A DNA stretch of 64,000 nucleotides from CAYVQZ01 sp964453435 (lineage in GTDB: Bacteria; Abyssobacteria; SURF-5). Location of the stretch: the NCBI GenBank assembly GCA_964453435.1, contig CAYVQZ010000020.1:8665-72664 (forward strand). The letters are read 5' to 3'. A model generated the notes under the pieces. It had not been told where the DNA came from. It saw only the letters and a program-made list of their open reading frames with translations, and ran no database searches. The position numbers and the translations under genes are program-made. Of the stretch, positions 1 through 6,649 are shown one piece after another (positions within the stretch are counted from its first letter, which is position 1; each line of letters opens with the position of its first letter).

Positions 1-73
1 GTCCTTGAGGAAACGGCGGCGCCGGTTCCTCTTTCTGCCTTTTCGCCTTGCGTTGAAAAGCCCCTCGGGGATG

Positions 74-106
74 GCTGCGGAACCGGCTCCCGCAGCGCAA
101 TTTTTT
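74..106 (+). terminator. Intrinsic terminator-like hairpin of an upstream gene
   Basis: Arms GCTGCGG (74-80) and CCGCAGC (90-96) pair perfectly over 7 bp around a 9-nt loop and are followed by gcaa and six T. It probably ends a gene lying left of the window; no coding region is visible in 1-228. Confidence 0.45.
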
Positions 107-228
107 CGAATCTTAGATTAAACCCCTTCTCATAGCGGAACGCAGGAATTCCTGACACTATTATTTTAGGTAGACTTCGGGGAAGTTTGTTGCCGCGGTT
201 CGAATTTCGGAAAATGGGAGGAGCCGAC

Positions 229-693
229 ATGAGCGATATTGAAAGGACGAGAAGTCCGCACGTGAAACTCCAGGAGTTCATCGACTGTTTTCTCGATACC
301 GACCACAAAAAAGAACTGGAGACGTTTTCGGAGCCGAAACTGACCGGCGCGATGCGCGAGGAGGTCCCCGACGAGGCGCTCCGGTACTTGGCCCTGTTGT
401 TGCTTTATTCAATCGACGAGAAGACGAAGGACATCTCGATTGTCAAGAAGGCGCCGGATGCGGCGGTCTGCAGGATGGCCGGCGACAAGTTCTATGAGGC
501 GCCGGCTCCGAAGGAGGAAGTCGTTTCGGCCCTGGTTGACGAAATCGAGGAGATGGCCGGCATGGACGAGACCAAAAGGAACGGGACGCTGGTGGTGGGA
601 ATAAGAGACAGCGAACTCGACCTGAAAATATCGTCGACGGTCACGGACTCGGGCGAGGAAAAAATCCTTATTCAACTGCCCCAACTTGCTTGA
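229..693 (+). CDS. Hypothetical protein, 154 aa
   Basis: I do not recognise this protein. It is acidic and soluble with no signal peptide or membrane segment, and appears helical in its first half (many Glu/Asp/Lys) with a short beta-like C-terminus ending ILIQLPQLA. The ATG at 229 is preferred over an upstream in-frame TTG (187) because GGAGGAG lies about 6 nt before it. It precedes the corrinoid protein gene by 226 bp on the same strand, separated by a weak hairpin, so co-function with the methyltransferase pair is possible but unproven. No Cys cluster or catalytic motif is evident. Confidence 0.7.
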   Translation: MSDIERTRSPHVKLQEFIDCFLDTDHKKELETFSEPKLTGAMREEVPDEALRYLALLLLYSIDEKTKDISIVKKAPDAAVCRMAGDKFYEAPAPKEEVVSALVDEIEEMAGMDETKRNGTLVVGIRDSELDLKISSTVTDSGEEKILIQLPQLA

Positions 694-700
694 CTCCGCT

Positions 701-758
701 CCCCTCGCTGTGATATATATTGGCCCTGTCAATGAGCGGCGAGGGGACTTTTCCTTTT
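701..758 (+). terminator. Possible weak terminator after the 154-aa gene
   Basis: CCCCTCGC (701-708) is exactly complementary to GCGAGGGG (739-746), followed by acTTTTccTTTT. The 30-nt loop is long for an intrinsic terminator, so this is tentative. Confidence 0.25.
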
Positions 759-919
759 CTCGCCAATCATCGACCTGCCCCCTCAAATGGAGAGTGTTTA
801 CCACAGTATTTCCGGTTTTGGCAGCACACAGGGATTGACCAGTTTCAACCGTTGTGGCCGCGGACCATGTACGAGCGCAGGATGGAAGCATGGTCTAACC
901 ATGGCGAAGGGAGGAGCAC

Positions 920-1555
920 ATGGCCGATTTGAAAGAACTCGCAGCAGCCTTAATGAAGGGTGACGCTCCCGGCGTTGAAAAGATGACGAAACAAATGCTC
1001 GATGCGGGGGTCGGACCCAAGGAAATCCTCGATGACGGCCTGATTTCCGGGATGCATGAAGTGGGAGAGCGCTTCAAGAACAACGAGATATATGTTCCCG
1101 AGGTTCTTATCGCGGCGCGCGCGATGCAGGCCGGCATGAAGGTTCTCGAACCCCAACTCGTGAAGGCCGGTGTGAAACCCGTCGCCACCATTGCCATGGG
1201 CACCGTGCGGGGGGATTTGCACGACATAGGAAAGAATCTTGTCAGCATGATGATGCGCGGCAACGGCTTCAAGGTCATCGACCTCGGCATCGACGTCACG
1301 CCGGAGAAGTTCATTGAGGCCTGCAAAGATGAGGATGTGAAACTAATCGGCATGTCGGCGCTTTTGACCACAACGATGCCGTCGATGAAGGCCACAATCG
1401 ACGGTCTGCAAGATGCGGGGCTGGCAGGCAAAGTGAAGGTGCTTATTGGAGGAGCGCCGGTCACCCAGCGGTATGCGGATGAGATTGGAGCCGACGGATA
1501 CGCCCCCGATGCAGCCTCCGCAGTGGATAAGGCGAAACAACTGGCCGGCCTGTAA
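920..1555 (+). CDS. Corrinoid (cobalamin-binding) methyl carrier protein
   Basis: 211-aa protein of the MtbC/MtmC/MttC-type corrinoid carriers: an N-terminal four-helix methionine-synthase cap (about residues 1-85) followed by a Rossmann-like B12-binding domain. The lower-ligand signature DxHxxG is seen as GDLHDIGKN near residue 100, with later VIDLGID, GMSALLTTT and GGAP motifs typical of the fold. It should carry a methyl group between a substrate-specific methyltransferase and tetrahydrofolate. The start is set by GGGAGGAG just before ATG. The next gene (1712) encodes a pterin-binding methyltransferase, so the two likely act together. No substrate methyltransferase (MttB or MtaB type) is adjacent, so the methyl donor is unknown. 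Confidence 0.9.
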   Translation: MADLKELAAALMKGDAPGVEKMTKQMLDAGVGPKEILDDGLISGMHEVGERFKNNEIYVPEVLIAARAMQAGMKVLEPQLVKAGVKPVATIAMGTVRGDLHDIGKNLVSMMMRGNGFKVIDLGIDVTPEKFIEACKDEDVKLIGMSALLTTTMPSMKATIDGLQDAGLAGKVKVLIGGAPVTQRYADEIGADGYAPDAASAVDKAKQLAGL

Positions 1556-1599
1556 AAACGGCTTTTTCATTTTCCGGGCGCATATCCGGATACTCGCCA

Positions 1600-1624
1600 G
1601 GGGCAGACACCCATTGTCTGCCCC
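1600..1624 (+). other. Strong intercistronic hairpin
   Basis: GGGGCAGACA and TGTCTGCCCC form a perfect 10-bp stem with a 5-nt loop between the corrinoid protein and methyltransferase genes. It is followed by gattcgtttctg, a poor T tract, so it may be an attenuator, mRNA-stability element or weak terminator that sets the expression ratio of the two cistrons. Confidence 0.45.
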
Positions 1625-1711
1625 GATTCGTTTCTGCATTCCGGCGGACTATCTTTTTTCCGATGCCGCAGGCGACCGACGACCCCGAAAAATAGAAGTG
1701 AAAGGATTTTT

Positions 1712-2524
1712 GTGATATCCCCGGCGTTCACGATTATAGGCGAACGCATCAACTCTTCCCGCAAACTCATCGCGCGGGCAATCGAGACCAGGGACGAGGC
1801 ATACATCCGGCAGGAGGCGCGTATTCAGGCGGAAGCCGGCGCCGACTGCATTGATGTGAACGCGGGAACATTTCTTGGCGAGGAAAAGGAAATTCTGTCA
1901 TGGCTCGTTCGCACCGTCCAGGCCGTTGTGAATGTTCCCCTGTCCCTCGACAGCCCGGACGCAGCGGCGCTCGCGGCCGGGGCCGAAGAGCATCGGGGCG
2001 CGCCGATAATCAATTCGATAACACTGGAGCCCGAGAGAATGAAGGCGGTGCTGCCCGTTGTTCTCGAACATTCCTGCAAGGTCATCGCGATTCCGGTGGA
2101 CGGCTTGCAGGTTCCTGCCACGGCGGAACACAAATGTGAACTCGCGCTTCGATTGGTCGGCGCTCTCGAGAAAGCGGGAGTGCAGGAAGACGATATTTAT
2201 ATTGACCCTATCATTCAACCGATAAGCACGACGGCCAACGCAGGGGCCGAGAGCCTTGCCGCAATATCGATGCTCCGCTCCCGCTTGCCCGGTGTTCATG
2301 TGCTTTGCGGAGTGAGAAATATATCCTTCCACATGCCGCATCGTCCCATGCTCGACACGACGTTCCTGGCGATGGCGATGGCGGCGGGCGCAGACACGGC
2401 GATTCTCGACCCGTGCGACGCCCCGCTGATGTCGGTCATCGCCGCGGCCGAGGCGGTGCTGGGCATAGACGAATTCGGCATTCGATTCATCGCAGCGTCA
2501 CGGAACGGGTGTTTTGACGGGTAA
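1712..2524 (+). CDS. Pterin-binding methyltetrahydrofolate:corrinoid methyltransferase
   Basis: 270-aa TIM-barrel protein of the DHPS/methyltransferase (pterin-binding) family, related to AcsE and MtgA. The N-terminus IIGERINSSRK matches the (I/V)GERIN signature; CIDVNAG, LSLDSP, INSITLE and IYIDPI follow in the usual barrel order. It would exchange a methyl group between the upstream corrinoid protein and tetrahydrofolate. GTG start with AAAGGA five to six nt upstream. It differs from the AcsE copy at 11944-12750 in the same window, which sits with the CoFeSP genes; this copy is probably dedicated to its neighbouring corrinoid protein. The methyl source cannot be read from the sequence. Confidence 0.85.
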   Translation: MISPAFTIIGERINSSRKLIARAIETRDEAYIRQEARIQAEAGADCIDVNAGTFLGEEKEILSWLVRTVQAVVNVPLSLDSPDAAALAAGAEEHRGAPIINSITLEPERMKAVLPVVLEHSCKVIAIPVDGLQVPATAEHKCELALRLVGALEKAGVQEDDIYIDPIIQPISTTANAGAESLAAISMLRSRLPGVHVLCGVRNISFHMPHRPMLDTTFLAMAMAAGADTAILDPCDAPLMSVIAAAEAVLGIDEFGIRFIAASRNGCFDG

Positions 2525-2562
2525 CGAGTCTGTCTTGCGACCGGTCAGCGAAGCGAAGGGAT

Positions 2563-2658
2563 GGGGGGATTCCGGGATTGGGCACAGCGACTGTGTCTCA
2601 CGATTTTTGATGCGGGTTATCGGGGGACACCATGTGATATGGCGCCCCCCGATAACCC
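2563..2658. repeat. Intergenic repeat block with long inverted repeat
   Basis: A copy of the 'ATTCCG..TTGGG..CAGC' module (2563-2590) is followed by an imperfect palindrome: GGGTTATCGGGGG (2614-2626) pairs exactly with CCCCCGATAACCC (2646-2658), with partial CACCAT/ATGG pairing inside. The same palindrome occurs in perfect form at 55863-55905. Confidence 0.7.
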
Positions 2659-2800
2659 CAGGCGAACAAACCTTCCCCATGAGCCGTGGAACTCGCTCAA
2701 GGAGGGCGCGCGGCGGAGAATGCGCGCCGAACGGAGGTATCTGGTATCATAGGAAAACCGAGCAACTGTCACCGGAGAGAGAGCTGAGGAGGTCAACACA

Positions 2801-3691
2801 ATGAAGGCGCTCGAGGGAATCTTTGTGGTTATGATGTCGGCACTTGAGGAAGAGGGCGTGGATGAACGAGCGATGCGACACATGGTCGACCATTTCGTCG
2901 ATGCGGGTGTCCACGGGCTCGTGGTTCTCGGGAGCAACGGAGAGTATCCGTATCTGTCGGACGAGGAGAAAAGACAGCTCATCGACGTCGTTGTCGACCA
3001 GGCGAAAGGGAGGGTTGCCGTCATTGCGGGAACGGGCTACATGGGAACCGACCAGACCATTGCGCTCACCAAGCACGCGAGGGACGTGGGCGCCGATGCC
3101 GCAATGATCGCCTTGCCGATCTACTATCAACTGGATTTTGAAGACGTGAAGAGGCACTATCAGCGAATTTCCGGGGAAGCGGGCCTGCCAATTGTCTATT
3201 ACAATTTCCCTGATGCGACCGGTCTGAAGCTCACCCCCGCCCAGATCGCGGAGCTGGCGGAAATCGAACATGTTGCGGGAGTGAAAGAAACGATTCCGGA
3301 TGTCGATGAAATCGGCGAGTTGGCGGAGCTTATGAAAGGAAAAAAGTTCTCCGTGCTGTCCGGAACCGTTCTGAACCTGATGCCGGTGATGGAGCGCGGG
3401 GGAGTCGGCGCCATCGGCGTGTTGCCGAACCACGCGCCGGCTCAGTGCGTCGAATTTTATAACGCGATAAAGAGCGGCGACCAGGCGAAAGCGGGCGAAA
3501 TCATGTCGTATCTGTTCAAATTTCTGCCCCTCATGACGGCTGTGGGCGCGCCGCACGCGATCATGAAGGAGACGCTCCGGCAACTGGGGCATCCGATCAC
3601 TCCCCTGGTAAAAGACCCGCTGCCGCCGCTGAAAGACGAGCATAAGGAACTGGTTGCGCGCGTGCTCGCCGACGCCGGGCTCAAAGGCTGA
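2801..3691 (+). CDS. Dihydrodipicolinate synthase family aldolase/lyase
   Basis: 296-aa (beta/alpha)8 protein of the DapA/NAL family, usual length. GSNGEYPYL (about residues 47-55) corresponds to the family GTTGE loop, PIVYYNFPDATG holds the catalytic Tyr, and HVAGVKET holds the Schiff-base Lys. The Ser-Asn version of the GTTGE motif argues against a housekeeping DapA and for another 2-keto-acid aldolase or lyase; the true substrate is unknown. Start supported by AGGAGG about 8 nt upstream of ATG. It stands alone between two repeat-rich intergenic regions, so there is no operon context. Confidence 0.85.
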   Translation: MKALEGIFVVMMSALEEEGVDERAMRHMVDHFVDAGVHGLVVLGSNGEYPYLSDEEKRQLIDVVVDQAKGRVAVIAGTGYMGTDQTIALTKHARDVGADAAMIALPIYYQLDFEDVKRHYQRISGEAGLPIVYYNFPDATGLKLTPAQIAELAEIEHVAGVKETIPDVDEIGELAELMKGKKFSVLSGTVLNLMPVMERGGVGAIGVLPNHAPAQCVEFYNAIKSGDQAKAGEIMSYLFKFLPLMTAVGAPHAIMKETLRQLGHPITPLVKDPLPPLKDEHKELVARVLADAGLKG

Positions 3692-3711
3692 GTTCATAAT
3701 GGCAGCTTGTT

Positions 3712-4075
3712 CGGGGACAATCCCGAAGGTATCCCGCGAGGCGCGGGATTTTGGCGCCGCTCAGCGAAGAAATGACTGGGATTCCCCGGTCGAGCCGGGG
3801 AATGGTCCCGCGAGTCCGCGGGATTTCGCTGCGCTCAACGAAGGAATGGGGGGATTCCGTAATCGGATACAGCGAGTGTGTCCGATAATTTGCTGATGGT
3901 CGCTTCGGGGACAGTCTCGAAGCTATTCCGCGAGGCGCGGGACTTCGTGCCGCTCAGCGAAGGAAAGCGGGTCGCTCCGGGGACAGTCCCGATTCTACGG
4001 CACTTCGTGCCCGTAAATCCGGGACAGTCCCCTACGCTGAAGGACGGGGAGATTCCGTAATTGGGTACAGCCCCT
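3712..4075. repeat. Mosaic of dispersed intergenic repeats
   Basis: This gene-free stretch (3692-4154) is built from short modules seen elsewhere in the window: 'GGGGACAnTCCCGA' with GC-rich dyads (3712, 3905, 3978), a 'GGTCCCGCGAGTCCGCGGGA' module (from about 3803), and 'GATTCCGTAATTGGGTACAG' (4051-4070). About 3786-3875 matches the reverse complement of about 56590-56700, and 3978-4033 matches the reverse complement of 51600-51656 almost exactly. No coding signal is visible. Confidence 0.7.
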
Positions 4076-4154
4076 GCGCTTCGTTTTCGCTATCATTCAT
4101 AATTGTCGGACAGCTGTTTGAAGAAGAGTAGAACAAACCGAGCGGGAGGATTGG

Positions 4155-5252
4155 ATGATCATTTTCCACCGAATGGAGGAATACGATTACGAAGAATTGG
4201 TGTTTTTTCAGGATCGACACACCGGGCTTCGGGCAATCGTGGCGATACATGACACCTCGCTCGGACCCGCTCTTGGGGGGTGCAGGTTCTGGCACTTCAC
4301 CTCCGAGCGCGCAGCCATCGACGATGCGCTTCGGCTTGCGCGAGGAATGACGTACAAGGCATCGGTCGCCGGCCTCAGCCTCGGCGGAGGAAAGAGCGTA
4401 ATAATCGGGAATCCGAAAACGCACAAGAGCGAGCCGCTCCTTCGGGCGTTCGGCCGATATCTTCAAACACTCCGCGGCCGATATATCGTGGCCGAAGATG
4501 TCGGCACGTCCACCGAGGATATGGCGGTCATCAGAAAAGAGACACGCCATGTTGTCGGCATCGAGACGGCGCGCGGCGGCAGCGGCGACCCCTCGCCGGT
4601 GACCGCATACGGCGTGTTGCATGGAATGAAGGCGTGCACGAAGGAGGTCTTCAAGACCGGCGAGCTCGACGGCATGAGGGTCGCCATCCAGGGCGCCGGA
4701 CACGTGGGGTATCATCTTGCGAAATATCTGCAGAAGGAAAAGGCGCGCGTCATTGTTACGGATATTTACAAAAAACACGCGAAACGACTCGTTGACGAGT
4801 TTGGCGCAGAGTATGTGAGCCCCGAAAAGATATACTCCGTCAAATGCGATATTTTTTCGCCCTGCGCACTGGGCGGGATTTTGGACGACAAGAACATCAG
4901 GAAACTCAAATGCAAAATCGTGGCCGGCTCCGCCAACAACCAGCTTAAATCAGACAAACACTGCGGCACGCTCGAGGCTCGCGGCATCCTCTATGCGCCC
5001 GATTACGTTATCAACGCCGGCGGCCTTATCAATGTTGCCCAGGAAATGCGAGGATATGACAGGTCGCGCGCACTTCACAAGGCCGCACGCATTTACAGTG
5101 CGGTGGCGCGGGTAATCAAGATTGCGAAGGAAGAGAGTCTTCCGACGTGTGTGGCCGCCGACCGGCTGGCCGAACGCAGAATCGAACGCGCCAAGGCGAA
5201 GCGCTCGCTTCGCCGCGCGCAAAAGAAAAAGAGCGCAAAGACAAAGCGATAA
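4155..5252 (+). CDS. Leucine/Glu/Phe/Val-type amino acid dehydrogenase
   Basis: 365-aa NAD-dependent amino acid dehydrogenase, closest by eye to leucine dehydrogenase: it oxidatively deaminates branched-chain amino acids, or runs in reverse. Visible motifs are LGPALGGCRFW, the Lys pair in GMTYKAS and LGGGKSVI (substrate and catalytic Lys), VAEDVGTS, and the Rossmann loop AIQGAGHVGYHLA. The later NNQL and YAPDYVINAGGLINVA match the dehydrogenase C-domain. RBS GGGAGG about 6 nt before ATG. The last 20 or so residues form a strongly basic Lys/Arg/Ala tail not needed for catalysis. Converges with the crotonase gene; a 7-bp hairpin (5258-5278) lies at the junction. Confidence 0.9.
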   Translation: MIIFHRMEEYDYEELVFFQDRHTGLRAIVAIHDTSLGPALGGCRFWHFTSERAAIDDALRLARGMTYKASVAGLSLGGGKSVIIGNPKTHKSEPLLRAFGRYLQTLRGRYIVAEDVGTSTEDMAVIRKETRHVVGIETARGGSGDPSPVTAYGVLHGMKACTKEVFKTGELDGMRVAIQGAGHVGYHLAKYLQKEKARVIVTDIYKKHAKRLVDEFGAEYVSPEKIYSVKCDIFSPCALGGILDDKNIRKLKCKIVAGSANNQLKSDKHCGTLEARGILYAPDYVINAGGLINVAQEMRGYDRSRALHKAARIYSAVARVIKIAKEESLPTCVAADRLAERRIERAKAKRSLRRAQKKKSAKTKR

Positions 5253-5263
5253 GTAGAAAGTTC

Positions 5264-6049
5264 CTATTTTCGGAACTTGTTGAAGTCGGGTTTGCGCTTT
5301 TCAAGAAAAGCATTCATGCCCTCTTTTATCTCCTCCGTGCCGTAAATGATGCTCAACATCTCGGCGCCGTGCACAAAGGAGGCGTTCAGCAGGTCGCTCT
5401 CGAAGTTCAAAGACACTTTCGAGGCCCGAAGCGACTGGGGACTCATCTCAAGAATTCGCCGGCACCATTTCATCGTCTCCTCTTCCAGCTTATCGTCGGC
5501 AACGGCTTTGTTGATAAGTCCCATTTCTTCCGCCTCGCGCGCGGAATATCGTCTGCAAAGGAAAATTATCTCGCGCGCCTTCTTCTCACCGACCACGCGC
5601 GGAAGCATTTGGGCGCCGCCCCATATCGGCACGCTTCCCACGGTGGGTCCCGTCTGGCCGAACTGGGCGCTCTCCGCCGCGAGTGTCAGGTCGCACATGA
5701 GGTGGATTTCGTGCCCGCCGCCGAGGCAGTAACCGCGAACCATCGCAATGACCGGCTTGCTGCAATTTCGGATGGCCGTTGAAAGCTTGAGGCACTTGCC
5801 CAAAAATTTCCTGCCGGCCACAGGGTTCAGTTCGCCCATTTCGGAAATGTCGCCGCCGGCGCAGAACGCCTTCTCCCCCGCCCCTGTGAGCACAACGACA
5901 CCAACCGTATTGTCATGGCTCGCATCATCGAACGCCCCGGTGAGTTCTTCGAGCGTTTTCGAGCGAAACGAATTCAAGACTTTCGGCCTGTTGATAGTTA
6001 TTCGACCAATCCCGTCTTTCTTCTCGTAAAGGATGTCTTCAAATTGCAT
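5264..6049 (-). CDS. MenB-like enoyl-CoA hydratase/isomerase (crotonase)
   Basis: 261-aa crotonase-fold protein. ITINRPKVLNSF, the oxyanion segment EKAFCAGGDISEMGE and YCLGGGHEI are standard; the segment FGQTGPTVGSVPIWGG followed by VVGEKKAREI(I)FLCRRYSA is most like 1,4-dihydroxy-2-naphthoyl-CoA synthase (MenB) rather than a beta-oxidation hydratase. The SVPIWGG sequence differs from the SFDAGYG of typical MenB, so another ring-forming or ring-opening crotonase is possible. No other men genes are in the window; the quinone genes at 51.8-55.4 kb are the ubiDEXA set used with the futalosine route. Start at 6049 is chosen over the longer ORF because GGGAGG lies 5 nt upstream. Confidence 0.8.
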   Translation of the reverse strand: MQFEDILYEKKDGIGRITINRPKVLNSFRSKTLEELTGAFDDASHDNTVGVVVLTGAGEKAFCAGGDISEMGELNPVAGRKFLGKCLKLSTAIRNCSKPVIAMVRGYCLGGGHEIHLMCDLTLAAESAQFGQTGPTVGSVPIWGGAQMLPRVVGEKKAREIIFLCRRYSAREAEEMGLINKAVADDKLEEETMKWCRRILEMSPQSLRASKVSLNFESDLLNASFVHGAEMLSIIYGTEEIKEGMNAFLEKRKPDFNKFRK

Positions 6050-6273
6050 GCCGCCCTCCCGCAAACTCTGGCCTCATTTCTTCTCGCGTCGTCTCGGAGA
6101 TGGTGAATCGTCGCAATCGTACCAGAGCGATATTTCTCTGTCAAGTATGCTTAGACACTCCGGAGAATCACCGCTGTTGCGCGCCTTTTCGCTTATCCTT
6201 TCCCACGGGGCAGGGAGAGAATCCGCGGTTTTTTCTGGGGTGTTGACTCCTCCATGCAGGCAAAAATTTCTTA

Positions 6274-6302
6274 TTGACATACTAGATATAGTATGGTATA
6301 GT
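6274..6302 (+). promoter_or_regulatory. Sigma70-type promoter of nrdJ
   Basis: TTGACA (6274-6279), 17-nt spacer, TATAGT (6297-6302). It predicts a start near 6309 and a leader of about 340 nt before nrdJ. Confidence 0.75.
6279..6294 (+). promoter_or_regulatory. NrdR-box-like operator inside the nrdJ promoter
   Basis: ATACTAGATATAGTAT is a dyad (CATACTA / TAGTATG) lying in the spacer between -35 and -10. It agrees at 13 of 16 positions with the NrdR consensus as I recall it (aCaCwAtATaTwGtgt). A degenerate second half-site (CACAGGATA, from 6312) follows 32 bp downstream, the usual spacing of paired NrdR boxes. Confidence 0.55.
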
Positions 6303-6347
6303 AAAGATTGCCACAGGATAGGCTACTTAGAAGCAAAGGAAGTGAGT

Positions 6348-6448
6348 TCTGCCGTTCTCGCAGACCCGGAGTGATTGGCCGGGGCGCCGGTTGAGGTTAT
6401 TTCAATGCCTGCAAGCCGGTTCAACCGCCCGGAACCACGCGAGGCAGA
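6348..6448 (+). promoter_or_regulatory. Structured leader RNA upstream of nrdJ, unidentified
   Basis: TCTGC plus CTCGC (6348-6361, split by a 4-nt bulge) pairs with GCGAGGCAGA (6439-6448); inside it CGGTTGA (6388-6394) pairs with TCAACCG (6421-6427). This gives a long branched hairpin in the nrdJ leader. I do not see a cobalamin-box sequence, so it is not a classical B12 riboswitch. Remaining bases 6449-6649 hold the ribosome-binding site and nothing else I recognise. Confidence 0.3.
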
Positions 6449-6649
6449 GCCGGTGGAGATGGGGTTGGGCCTCAAACCTCCTTGATTGACTTTCGAGTCC
6501 AACGCAATGTAGAATAAATTCCGGCCCTGCAAACGATCATTTCAACAGCAGCGTTACTGAAAAAGGGGTGACGTATCGTCTTTTTTGAGAGGAACAGGGG
6601 TTTTCGGGAATTTCTTGACTCATACATACTTATTTAAGGGGGATTAAAG

